This document shows, piece after piece, positions 1 to 8,110 of a DNA stretch of 25,000 nt; position 1 is the first letter of the stretch, and the number at the start of each line of letters is the position of its first letter. Source of the stretch: Acidobacteriota bacterium (GTDB lineage Bacteria; Acidobacteriota; Terriglobia; Terriglobales; Acidobacteriaceae). The notes beneath the pieces were generated by a model that was not told where the DNA came from, made no database searches, and worked only from the letters and a program-made list of their open reading frames with translations. Both the position numbers and the translations under genes were made by a program. The stretch spans positions 1 to 25,000 of the forward strand of contig JAEZPW010000044.1 in assembly GCA_023441255.1 (NCBI GenBank), read 5' to 3'.

Positions 1-10
1 ATAACCCACC

Positions 11-28
11 GGGGGGGCCCACCCCCCC
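11..28. repeat. G7/C7 hairpin at the window edge
   Basis: Seven G (11-17), a CCCA loop and seven C (22-28) form a perfect 7-bp stem. It lies 33 bp past the stop codon of the minus-strand oligopeptidase gene. It could be part of a transcription stop, but there is no T-tract on either side. A stretch this extreme could also be an assembly artefact. Confidence 0.35.
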
Positions 29-61
29 GCCGCTACACCTCACGTGAATCAGCGGCGCGGA

Positions 62-2206
62 CTATTCCACTCCCATCTGAGTCAGCGCGAAAGCCCAATC
101 CAACGCGATCTCATGCAGATAATCGTAGCGCCCTGACGCACCGCCATGCCCCGCTCCCATGTTCGTCTTCAGAAGCAGCGGGTTGTGGTCGGTCTTAAGG
201 GTGCGCAGTTTGGCTACGTACTTGGCAGGTTCCCAGTACATCACCTGGCTGTCGTTGAAGGACGTCTTAACCAGGATCGAAGGGTAAGCGCCTTTCTTCA
301 GGTTGTCATACGGCGAGTAGGTGTAGATGTAGTCGAACTCAGCCTTCTTCTTCGGATTACCCCACTCTTCGAACTCGCCCACGGTCAGCGGAAGAGACTC
401 GTCGAGCATGGTGTTGATCACGTCGACGAATGGCACCTTTGAGATCACGGCCTTGAACAGATCCGGACGCATGTTCGTTACGGCGCCCATCAGCAATCCG
501 CCGGCACTTCCGCCCATGATGACGAGACGGTCCTTCGACCCGTACTTTTCGTTAACCAGATACTCGGCTGACGAGATGAAGTCGGTGAAGGTGTTCTTTT
601 TGTTCATCATCTTGCCGTTGTCGTGCCAGGTCTTGCCCAAGTCGCCACCACCGCGGATGTGGGCGACAGCGTAGACAACGCCGCGGTCAACGAGGCTGAA
701 GATGTTCGAGTTGAAGCCGATGTTCATCGGATAGCCGTACGAACCGTAGGCGTAGAGGAAGATGGGCGCGCTGCCGTCCTTTTTGAAGCCCTTGAGGTGC
801 ACGAGGGAAATCGGCACCTTGACGCCGTCCGACGCCGTGGCAAATACGCGTTCGACCTCATAACGCTTGGGGTCGTAGCCGCCCAGCACTTCGGTCTGCT
901 TCAACAGCCTGGACGTGCGCTTCTCCATGTCGTAGTCGAAGATAGACGACGACGTAATGAATGACTGATAGCGGTATCGGTATTCGTGCGTGTCGTAAAC
1001 GCGGTTAGCGTCGGCGGACACGGTGTAAGCGGGTTCTGGAAACTCCACGCGGTGCGTCTCGTTTGAGCGCAGGTCCGTGATGACCAGTTGCGGTAGGCCG
1101 GCCTCGCGCTCGTGACGAACGTAGAAGTCCTTGAAGAACTCGACATCCTCAATCATCACGTTGTCGCGATGGGGAACGACTTCGACCCAATTCTTCTTCG
1201 AGGGGTCGGCGACCGGCGCTTTCACCAGGCGGAAGTTGCGGCCTTTATCGTTCACGCGGAAGTAGAAGAAATCGCCGTTATGGTCGGGATAGTATTCGAC
1301 TCCCTGCTCACGGGCGGCGACCAGTGTGAAATCGGCCGCCGGCTGATCCGCCGGAATGAACCGAACTTCGCTGGTCGTATGACTCTCGATGACGAGGAAG
1401 ATGTATTTGCGGCTGAGCGAACGCTCGGCGTGAACGTTGAAGCGCTCGTCGTTTTCTTCGTAGACCAGATCGTCGGGACCGGTGGTACCGACCTTGTGGC
1501 GGTACAGGCGGTGCTGGCGCTTGGCTGAGTCTTCGACGGTATAGAAGAGCGTTTTGCCGTCGGCGCTCCAGACTACGGAACCGGTTTTTTCAATCTTGTC
1601 AGGCAGCAGTTGGCCCGTGCGCAGGTCTTTCACCTGCAGCGTGTACTGACGGAATCCGGTGTTATCGGTCGAGTAGGCGAGCAGGTTGCCGTCGTCGCTC
1701 GGGCGATAGGCGGCAATGGACATGAACGTCTCGCCTTTCGCGAGTTCGTTCACATCGAGAACGATCTGCTCGGGAGCGTCTACGCTGCCCTGCTTGCGGC
1801 AGAGAATCGGATACTGCTGCCCTTTTTCCGTGCGGCTGTAGTAGAAGTAGTCGCCCTCGCGATAAGGAACGTTGACGTCGGTTTCCTTGATGCGGGAGAG
1901 CATCTCGTCGTAAATCTTGCGCTGCAACTGTTCGGTCGGCTTGAGTACGGAGTCCGCGTAGGCGTTCTCGGCCTCGAGGTAAGCGCGTACCTCGGGATTG
2001 GGCTTGTCGCGAAGCCAGAAGTAATCGTCCACCAGTTTGAGACCGTGAATCTCGGTGACGTGTGGAATCTTTCGCGCCACTGGCGGTTGGGCGGTTGAAA
2101 CGGGGGTATCGGCGGCAACGGCTGAATTAGTAAGGACACTCATGATCACAAAGAGGAACAACATAGTGATGCCGAAGGAGCGAAAACGGCTCACGGCGAC
2201 TCGCAT
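62..2206 (-). CDS. exported S9A prolyl oligopeptidase, oligopeptidase B-like
   Basis: Serine peptidase of family S9A, closest by motif to oligopeptidase B, which cleaves short peptides after basic residues. The protein is 714 aa, normal for the family. Residues 1-31 are a hydrophobic signal peptide ending in an AVAA-type site, so it should act in the periplasm, whereas E. coli PtrB is cytosolic. A beta-propeller occupies roughly residues 60-440 and the alpha/beta hydrolase domain the rest. The nucleophile is in GGSAGG (Ser567); the acid is Asp652 in NDSQVMYWEP and the base His687 in GAGHGGASGR, both typical of oligopeptidase B. The ATG at 2206 was chosen because GGAGG sits 7 nt upstream and the signal peptide begins there; the frame stays open upstream but encodes nothing recognisable. 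The gene follows the pseudokinase gene by 82 bp and may be cotranscribed with it. Confidence 0.93.
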   Translation of the reverse strand: MRVAVSRFRSFGITMLFLFVIMSVLTNSAVAADTPVSTAQPPVARKIPHVTEIHGLKLVDDYFWLRDKPNPEVRAYLEAENAYADSVLKPTEQLQRKIYDEMLSRIKETDVNVPYREGDYFYYSRTEKGQQYPILCRKQGSVDAPEQIVLDVNELAKGETFMSIAAYRPSDDGNLLAYSTDNTGFRQYTLQVKDLRTGQLLPDKIEKTGSVVWSADGKTLFYTVEDSAKRQHRLYRHKVGTTGPDDLVYEENDERFNVHAERSLSRKYIFLVIESHTTSEVRFIPADQPAADFTLVAAREQGVEYYPDHNGDFFYFRVNDKGRNFRLVKAPVADPSKKNWVEVVPHRDNVMIEDVEFFKDFYVRHEREAGLPQLVITDLRSNETHRVEFPEPAYTVSADANRVYDTHEYRYRYQSFITSSSIFDYDMEKRTSRLLKQTEVLGGYDPKRYEVERVFATASDGVKVPISLVHLKGFKKDGSAPIFLYAYGSYGYPMNIGFNSNIFSLVDRGVVYAVAHIRGGGDLGKTWHDNGKMMNKKNTFTDFISSAEYLVNEKYGSKDRLVIMGGSAGGLLMGAVTNMRPDLFKAVISKVPFVDVINTMLDESLPLTVGEFEEWGNPKKKAEFDYIYTYSPYDNLKKGAYPSILVKTSFNDSQVMYWEPAKYVAKLRTLKTDHNPLLLKTNMGAGHGGASGRYDYLHEIALDWAFALTQMGVE

Positions 2207-2288
2207 CGATGCCTCCACTGGTTCGAAAAAGGACGAGTCGCAAGTATATGGGAGAGAAATGCCGGATTGAAAGCTCAGGGAACGGGCA

Positions 2289-4505
2289 CTAACGGTTTGT
2301 CGGTTCCAAGGTGGCGTCAACCGTAGTGCTTGTGTTTTCAAATACATGCACCGTCTTGTGAAACGGTTTGTACCCCGGCAGCGTGAGGATGACATCGTAT
2401 GTTCCCTGGGGGAAGGCGAATTCTGCTGGAGTTACCTTGTTCAAAACGCGCTGATTCACTGAGATTTGAGCTCCCTTTGGCGCGCTCCGGAATTGCAGCT
2501 TGGCCATGTCACGGCCGCCGCCAAACAGCTTCTTGAATTTTCCGAGTTCCTTGACCTGGCTGGCGTCACCCAAAGCGTCTAGACGCGGAGAAACTCGGTA
2601 GTTCTGGCCCGGCAGGACTTCGATTGAAGCAGCGGCGGCGCTAAATCCCGCCTTGCGAAAACTGAAGCTGTGTTTGCCCTTGAGCAGCGCAACCGTAACG
2701 GGCGTGACGCGACCGGTTGGGCTGCCGTCGATTGCAAGCTCGGCCCCTGGTGGGTCACTGGTGATGGCGACGATGCCGCGCGCCTCCGTGAGCGTGAAAG
2801 TTACCAGTCCGTTCTGGCCCGAAGCGAGTTCGACCGTTTTGCTGGATTCGTCAAAGCCGGATCGAACGAGCGTGATGGTGTGCACGCCCGCTGCAAGCTG
2901 CGGGATGGTGTGCGGAGTGGTGAAAGTCGTCGGCTGGCCGTCCATGCGGATCGCGGCACCCTCGGGGCTGCTCTGGATGGTGAGGATAGCAAGGGCAGGC
3001 GCGGCGACCGGAGCCGCAATCTCTTTTCGCTTTGATTTCTTTGAGGATTGCGACCGGACCGGCTGCTCGGGCTCGACAACAGCCACGGGTGCTTCAACTG
3101 ATGTGACCGCTTGGGGTGTGGCGGCGGCCTGAGAGAGCGAGGGTTTTCCAGCTTCCGTCGTGGATTCTTGCCTGCCTGAAGGACGCACCAACAGTCCGAC
3201 CAAGAGCGCGATTAGAACTACGGCGACTGCCGCGGCACAGTAGTAGATTAGCGGACGTTGGACAAGCGACGGAGCAGACCGGGTTCGCTCGGGAGCCGGC
3301 GAAGGCGTAATCGCAGTCGCGGGCGCCGCTGGCATAGTGGACACGGGTTCCGCGTTGGGTTCAGGTCTGGAGCCGACGATCAGGAACTCGTTGGCGGGTG
3401 TAGGGTCCAGTTTGCGTGCCGACTGTTGAGCCTGCAGAACCGGAGCGGGCCGACTGGCAGGGATGGCCGGAGTGGGTTGTTGTACCGTCCTCGATAACGT
3501 CGCGGTTCTCGCGGGGGGCGGATCTGTATCAGGCAGCAACGTCGGTTGCGTCCGCTGAGTGGCGGGCGGTGTCGCAGCGGCACGTTTCACAGTGGCGGAT
3601 TGAAGTCCGGACTGCCGGCTGTTCGCGTTCGATCCGAGAGGTCCTGACGCCGGAGCTGCCGGGCGCGCGGGCGCAGGCGCCAGCGTCTCAGATTTCTTCT
3701 GCAGTGCGTTCTCGAGGTCTCGGACCAATTCGGCGCCGGACTCGTGGCGCTGTTCGGGTGCCTTCGCGAGAGCCTTCAAAATAACCTTGCTGAGTGCGGG
3801 GCTGACCTTCGGCTTGACAACGTGAGGCGGAACCGGCTCCTGCGTCCTGATCTGTTCGAAAAGGGTTTGTGCATCGGGCGCAGTAAATGGTCTCTTACCC
3901 GTGAGCATCTCGTAGAGGATCACGCCGAGGCTGAAGATGTTGGAACGCCGGTCGGGCGGTGCCCCTTTCGTCTGTTCGGGTGAGAGGTAGCAAGCCGGGG
4001 TGAGCCGTGCCGGACTGGCTGCGGCCTGCCGTGCGATGTCGCTGCTGACACCGTAATCCAGCACTTTGACGGTGCCGTCCCATTCCTGGACGATGTTCGC
4101 TGGATTCAGATTGGGGTGCGTAACGGACCTTGAGTCGGCGTGGTCGATGGCGGCGCCGACCTGGCGCGCCGTGTCGAGGAGGTCCCAATCCGAGAGCTTG
4201 CTTTCGGAGAGGGCGTTGCCCAGCGTGACACCCTCGGCGTAATCGATGACCACGTAGACGACGCCGTCCTCTTCGTAAGCGTCATGGGCGAGGACAATGT
4301 TGGGGCTGTTCAGCTGGAGTGATCTCTTGGCATTTTCGAGGACGATGTCGGCAGTCGCGGCGGTGAGCGCACCGGGGCGAATCATACGTACGGCGATGGT
4401 CTTGCGCGTCTCGGGTGCAAGTGCTTTGTAAGTGGCGCCGGTTTCTCCGGTCGAGAGCTCACGCAATACCTCGTAAGCTCTTGAAGTGTTTCCGATTGTA
4501 GCCAT
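2289..4505 (-). CDS. membrane pseudokinase (Ser/Thr kinase fold) with three PEGA repeats
   Basis: 738 aa. Residues 10-270 have a Hanks-type Ser/Thr kinase fold: glycine-rich loop GETGAT, SPE at 175-177 for APE, and SLGVILYEMLTGKRPF for the alpha-F region. Key residues are altered: the ATP-anchoring Lys is Arg40 (IAVRMI), the catalytic-loop HRDLKPxN reads HPNLNPAN (130-137) so the catalytic Asp is Asn132, and the conserved alpha-F Asp is Asn189. DFG survives as DYG (150-152). Residues 275-415 are a Pro/Ala-rich linker. One transmembrane helix spans about 419-440. Residues 505-738 hold three PEGA repeats (SSPEGAAI, SDPPGAEL, SAPKGAQI), which should lie outside the cytoplasm. The kinase-fold, TM and PEGA layout is common in Acidobacteriota. 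With three substitutions, phosphotransfer is unlikely; an inside-out or scaffold sensor role is inferred. Confidence 0.9.
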   Translation of the reverse strand: MATIGNTSRAYEVLRELSTGETGATYKALAPETRKTIAVRMIRPGALTAATADIVLENAKRSLQLNSPNIVLAHDAYEEDGVVYVVIDYAEGVTLGNALSESKLSDWDLLDTARQVGAAIDHADSRSVTHPNLNPANIVQEWDGTVKVLDYGVSSDIARQAAASPARLTPACYLSPEQTKGAPPDRRSNIFSLGVILYEMLTGKRPFTAPDAQTLFEQIRTQEPVPPHVVKPKVSPALSKVILKALAKAPEQRHESGAELVRDLENALQKKSETLAPAPARPAAPASGPLGSNANSRQSGLQSATVKRAAATPPATQRTQPTLLPDTDPPPARTATLSRTVQQPTPAIPASRPAPVLQAQQSARKLDPTPANEFLIVGSRPEPNAEPVSTMPAAPATAITPSPAPERTRSAPSLVQRPLIYYCAAAVAVVLIALLVGLLVRPSGRQESTTEAGKPSLSQAAATPQAVTSVEAPVAVVEPEQPVRSQSSKKSKRKEIAAPVAAPALAILTIQSSPEGAAIRMDGQPTTFTTPHTIPQLAAGVHTITLVRSGFDESSKTVELASGQNGLVTFTLTEARGIVAITSDPPGAELAIDGSPTGRVTPVTVALLKGKHSFSFRKAGFSAAAASIEVLPGQNYRVSPRLDALGDASQVKELGKFKKLFGGGRDMAKLQFRSAPKGAQISVNQRVLNKVTPAEFAFPQGTYDVILTLPGYKPFHKTVHVFENTSTTVDATLEPTNR

Positions 4506-4598
4506 GTCGTGTCTCGCGAGTGGGGCCCGAACTGCCAGACAGACTGATACAGCAAATCAGGATACTTTCGCCGAGATACGCACAGGTACATGCCATCG

Positions 4599-4653
4599 GT
4601 ACATTGAACTTGCAGGGTCATTGTCCGGATGTACACTCAACTGCAAGGTCATG
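4599..4653 (+). repeat. imperfect direct repeat, 32-bp period, ahead of the nuclease-like gene
   Basis: Two similar segments start at 4599 (GTACATTGAACTTGCAGGGT) and 4631 (GTACACTCAACTGCAAGGTC). The second runs into the ATG at 4651 and includes its AAGG ribosome-binding site. A third GTACAT occurs at 4586. Repeats at this place could be an operator shared by the divergent pseudokinase and nuclease-like genes, or a small local duplication. Confidence 0.4.
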
Positions 4654-5490
4654 ACTTCTTCAGCGATGCTTTTGGGCGCTGGCAGCGCGGCCGCGCTGCG
4701 GCAGGAAATTTGCGTACGCAACCAGGAGTATGCCCGGCGGCACTTTCTGCCGCACTGTCTTAGCTACGGCGAGCTTCCTGTCGTGGTATACGAGCCATAC
4801 GAAGGCGGGCACGGGAACTTCCTGCCGGAGACCTACGCCGCGATCCTGCACAATGCACAGTGGCGAAAGCGGCTGAACAAGCGTCACGCACAGGCGCGAA
4901 CATCACTGCCTCGCAACGACCGTGGCTTCTGGTGCGAACTGGACTCCTGCAACAGCTCGGACGCACTGCTGATGAATGTGTTCTGCCATCCGGAGACGTT
5001 GGCCGACGGCCGAGTCGCCGACCTAGTGAGTGTTCCGCGGGATGCTGTCCCGGAGTTCGGTTACAGGCCCGGCGTCCCAATCGCAGGAGGCAAGGCCGAT
5101 GCTACTGAGATCGACATGCATCTGGGCGATCTGTTCGTCGAAGCCAAACTGACCGAGTTCGATTTCCAGGCGAAACATAGGGACGTAGTGAACGGCTATC
5201 GCGACTTCGCCGAGGTGTTCGACCGGAGAATGTTGCCCCAGTCACGCACGCACTATCTGTCGTACCAGCTGATCCGAAACGTTCTGGCGGCCCACCTGAC
5301 GGGCAACCGGTTCTGCGTATTGGCAGACCAGCGTCGCCCTGACCTTATCGAGGCGTGGTACGCCGTCATGCGGTGCGTGAAACCGATCGACCTGCGATTA
5401 AGGTGCAAGGTCCTGACCTGGCAGGAACTGGCGCAGGTTCTACCCTCGCGTTTGCGCGAGTTCCTGGCCGAGAAGTACGGGATCGCGTGA
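4651..5490 (+). CDS. putative PD-(D/E)XK nuclease-like protein (PGN_0703-like)
   Basis: 279 aa, no signal peptide or membrane segment. The centre (about residues 147-170) carries ATEIDMHLGDLFVEAKLTE, read here as a PD-(D/E)XK core with Asp155, Glu164 and Lys166. It is followed by a YQLIRN helix near residues 205-210. The EAKLTE plus YQL-RN layout resembles the family annotated as PGN_0703 putative restriction endonuclease; this is recollection and was not searched. No methyltransferase, specificity subunit or transposase lies nearby, so it is not part of a complete restriction system here. The ATG at 4651 was chosen because AAGG lies just upstream and the preceding in-frame residues look non-coding. 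It is divergent from the pseudokinase gene, with 145 bp between starts. A non-nuclease role cannot be excluded. Confidence 0.7.
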   Translation: MTSSAMLLGAGSAAALRQEICVRNQEYARRHFLPHCLSYGELPVVVYEPYEGGHGNFLPETYAAILHNAQWRKRLNKRHAQARTSLPRNDRGFWCELDSCNSSDALLMNVFCHPETLADGRVADLVSVPRDAVPEFGYRPGVPIAGGKADATEIDMHLGDLFVEAKLTEFDFQAKHRDVVNGYRDFAEVFDRRMLPQSRTHYLSYQLIRNVLAAHLTGNRFCVLADQRRPDLIEAWYAVMRCVKPIDLRLRCKVLTWQELAQVLPSRLREFLAEKYGIA

Positions 5491-5627
5491 GCCGGAGGCC
5501 GAGCAACTCAGAGGAGATTTCGTCCTATCTTGTTGAGCCGCCATGGCTTTTGGAGTGAGAAGCATTTGTGCCGCGATTGTAGGCTGCATCATTGATTCCA
5601 GCTGCCTGATCCTGAAGAATCAGTTGC

Positions 5628-6464
5628 GTGAAGATGAAACCGAGCCTCTTACGATCTCTCGCCTTCATTGTGATGGTCCTGGTGCTCTCGACGGGTCTGA
5701 ACGCGGCAGAGTTGAAGAAATCCACACTCGACGCTTTCAACCGGTATGTTCAACTCACGGAGGGAAGGATCAACTCCGAACTGAGACCAGCGGGTCCATT
5801 CCTCTATCCGGATCTTCTGGGAGCGCAGGAACGAGCATCTGAGTACGCGCGCCTCAAACAGGGCGAGACGATCATTCAGCACATAGAGACGAGGGATTCC
5901 GGGAATACAATCGAAGCCCCGGACGGCATGATCCATCACTGGCTGGGAGTGGTTTTCATTCCCGGCGCGACGCTCAAGCAGACGCTCGCGCTGGTGCAGG
6001 ACTACGGGAACCACCAGACGTACTACGCGCCAGACGTACAGCAATCGCGATTGATCAGTCACGGCGGCAACGACTATCAGGTCTTCTACCGGCTCAAGCG
6101 CCACAAAGTCGTGACAGTGGTGCTCAATACTAATTACGACGTCCGGTACGGCACGCTGGCGCCGACGCGAGCGTTCAGTCGTTCGTACAGTACCCGAATT
6201 GCCGAAGTCACTGATCCCGGCGAGAACAGCGAACGAGAGAAGCGCGTTGACTATGGCACCGGCTTCATGTGGCGTCTCGACAGCTATTGGCGCTTCGAGG
6301 AACGAGACGGCGGCACCTACGTGCAGTGCGAGGCGGTCTCGCTCTCGCGTGACATTCCGACGGGACTGGGGTGGATGATCGGGCCATTTGTGGAAAGCGT
6401 GCCGCGCGATTCACTACAGTTCACGCTGGAAAAGACACGCGAGGCACTGGCGAACAAGCATTAG
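5628..6464 (+). CDS. secreted START/SRPBCC-like protein of unknown function
   Basis: 278 aa from GTG 5628, or 276 aa from ATG 5634; the second start is equally good and neither has a clear ribosome-binding site. Residues up to about 27 form a signal peptide ending GLNAAE. The rest alternates beta strands with a long C-terminal helix (FVESVPRDSLQFTLEKTREAL), which is the shape of a START/SRPBCC ligand-binding fold. A strand reading GGTYVQCEAVSLSRDIP precedes that helix, as in polyketide-cyclase/START proteins. No catalytic motif is visible. Lipid or hydrophobic-ligand binding in the periplasm is an inference from the fold. It follows the nuclease-like gene after 137 bp, probably with its own promoter. 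Small palindromes begin 11 bp after its stop. Confidence 0.75.
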   Translation: MKMKPSLLRSLAFIVMVLVLSTGLNAAELKKSTLDAFNRYVQLTEGRINSELRPAGPFLYPDLLGAQERASEYARLKQGETIIQHIETRDSGNTIEAPDGMIHHWLGVVFIPGATLKQTLALVQDYGNHQTYYAPDVQQSRLISHGGNDYQVFYRLKRHKVVTVVLNTNYDVRYGTLAPTRAFSRSYSTRIAEVTDPGENSEREKRVDYGTGFMWRLDSYWRFEERDGGTYVQCEAVSLSRDIPTGLGWMIGPFVESVPRDSLQFTLEKTREALANKH

Positions 6465-6475
6465 CAAAGAGCCCT

Positions 6476-6667
6476 CCGTCCCGCGAGGGACGGAACGAAC
6501 TTAGCCCCGGACGAAATCCGGGGTATATGCGCATAATTCGCGAGTCCCGTAGGGACGACCGAAGGTTCGATGCCAAGGCTCGGACGTGCCTCCGGCACTT
6601 AATCGACTGGCCGGCTTGTACCCAGCACTGCGTGCTGGGCTAAATTCGTCGCATGCCTCCGGCATGC
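6476..6667. repeat. cluster of six perfect mini-palindromes
   Basis: Six perfect inverted repeats with stems of 5-8 bp and loops of 3-5 nt occur within 192 bp. They are 6476-6493 (CCGTCCC, loop GCGA), 6505-6523 (CCCCGGA, loop CGAAA), 6544-6556 (GTCCC, loop GTA), 6586-6598 (GTGCC, loop TCC), 6621-6639 (CCCAGCAC, loop TGC) and 6651-6667 (GCATGCC, loop TCC). The stems differ, so these are not copies of one unit. From memory, similar strings recur between genes in acidobacterial genomes. The first could also act as a stop for the upstream gene. Confidence 0.75.
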
Positions 6668-6767
6668 ACTGATCATAAAACCTGATTCTGATCGTAAAAC
6701 CCTACCGGCTTCGGGAACAACATGTTGGACACACCACAGTAGTGGAGTGCGTGACTACACCGACGCA

Positions 6768-6793
6768 GTCATCCTGAGCGAAGCAAAGGACCT
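6768..6793. repeat. dispersed-repeat-like segment (CATCCTGAGCGAAGC type)
   Basis: The segment begins GTCATCCTGAGCGAAGC and continues AAAGGACCT. From memory, near-identical strings recur many times between genes in Acidobacteriota and some other phyla. Only one copy is present in this window, so the repeat status rests on recollection. Confidence 0.4.
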
Positions 6794-6850
6794 AGTGACA
6801 GCGTAATCCATAATGACCGCGAGCTGCTTCTTGTCCCGGACTGGCTGTGC

Positions 6851-8003
6851 TCACCGCCTCGGCATGCGCTCCACGTACGGCTCTTGCAGAAGCTGCGCTC
6901 CGGACTGGCCGACGGTGCGCATTTTGGCCACGTGTACCTCGTAGCCAGTCTTCGGCAGCAGCGAAGTCAGGGAGAACACCTTGAAGCCGGGAGCGGTACT
7001 TTCGGCATAGCGAAATACACCGGGTTCGGTTTCGGTCACTTCCCGGTAACCGGTTAAGTCGTTGAGGTAACGCTGCGCATCCGCAACATCGGCCGCGGCA
7101 CGTTTGTCGTATTCAGACGACTGCACCGTGACTGCTTCGGCTGCGTAGGAGCGAACAAGTTTGGGCCAGTATTTGTCGAGCAACGACGGATTGGCAAAGA
7201 TGTCGGCCCAGATAATGCGGCCATTGACGGCGACGACCACGCCAACCGCATTGCGTTTGTGTAGTTCGCTTCGCACGCTCTCGTAGCCCCTCTCAACCGG
7301 CACGGCGACGGCATCGACTTGCGCCTTGACTTCGCGATTTTCAACCACGCCGGCGTAGGACGTCGTTCCACCGATCACGGCCGACGGTGCTGCCTGCGCC
7401 ATGCGGCTATTGGATTTTCGAACCTCGGCCCAGACCTGGCTCTGATCTTTGTCGGCCATGGCCCGGTTGCGCACGCTGGGAGCAGCCATCTGGGCAGCAA
7501 GCGGGACGAATTTGTCGCTTCGTGCAACCCAGCGGCCCGGCTCGACACAGAACACTCCGAGATCGACGGGATCGCTCTCCGCCGGCAAACCGGTCCTTCC
7601 CGATCACACGGTCCTGTTTTCCGCCGGTCACGATTTCGCCCGCCAGGAGAATGAGCGGACGATCGGAGTTGTTTACCAGCACGAGACGGTTCACCTCCGC
7701 CGAGTCGCGATCAGTCGGCACACTCTGGCGGCGACGTACCAGCGTGTTCCCACGCCCGGCCTCGGTAATGACTACCTGCCCGGACTTGATGCCCTCGTCG
7801 AGCGTGATGAAGTCAGCGGTGTCGTGCACACCGGCGGCGGTAACCGGAAAGATGGTCAGATTGCCGTGAGTTATCGGCTGAAGGACATGGTACGAGGAGT
7901 TCGCATCAGGTCGCCCGGCAAATGCGTTCCGGGTCCGCACAAGGCACATAAGCAAGGCCGTAACCGCGACCACTACGGCGGAAATCGAAGCTAAGTTTTT
8001 CAT
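6851..8003 (-). pseudogene. secreted ARPP-1-like protein gene with an internal frameshift
   Basis: The first part runs from ATG 8003, with a strong GGAGGGG site upstream, and encodes a signal peptide (about residues 1-28) and the first half of an ARPP-1-like (DUF6569-like) domain: VLVNNSDRPLILLAGE, then GGKQDRVIGKDR. The frame is then lost near 7586-7590, and the family-typical continuation PAESDPVDLGVFCVEPGRW lies in another frame and stays open to 6851. Joined, the two parts make one protein of about 383 aa. The sequence CGG TTT G CCG fits a 2-nt loss or a 1-nt gain. Unless the shift is a sequencing error or is bypassed, the first frame ends at 7407 as a chimeric product. A TTG at 7588 has GGAAGGA about 5 nt upstream and could restart translation. 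Molecular function is not established. It is divergent from the sigma-factor gene. Confidence 0.8.
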
Positions 8004-8110
8004 ATTCCCCTCCGGGACCGATCCGGTCTCTGGAGAAAGAACGAGCACCGGCAGTTTCCTTGCACGTAAAAAAGTGGCATCCTGAGACGCAGCGAGTCTG
8101 ACGAAACCTG

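Larger units (their letters stand above)
6465..6850. other. 386-bp non-coding region filled with short palindromes and repeats
   Basis: This lies between convergent genes and holds no credible reading frame. Six short perfect palindromes occupy 6476-6667. A 14-bp direct repeat with one mismatch follows (6669-6682 and 6688-6701, CTGATCATAAAACC and CTGATCGTAAAACC). A dispersed-repeat-like segment sits at 6768-6793. The remainder, up to the ARPP-1-like stop at 6851, shows nothing I recognise. Confidence 0.75.

Noticed and set aside
5491..5627. Short hairpin CTGAT/ATCAG just before the START-like gene
   Set aside because: A 5-bp stem with an 8-nt loop is expected by chance.
6371..6643. Open frame through the palindrome cluster
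   Set aside because: It reads across palindromes after a real gene's end, overlaps that gene and resembles no protein.
6851..8003. Two separate genes at the ARPP-1-like locus
   Set aside because: The two halves join into one family-typical domain; a single frameshifted gene is simpler, though restart at TTG 7588 remains possible.
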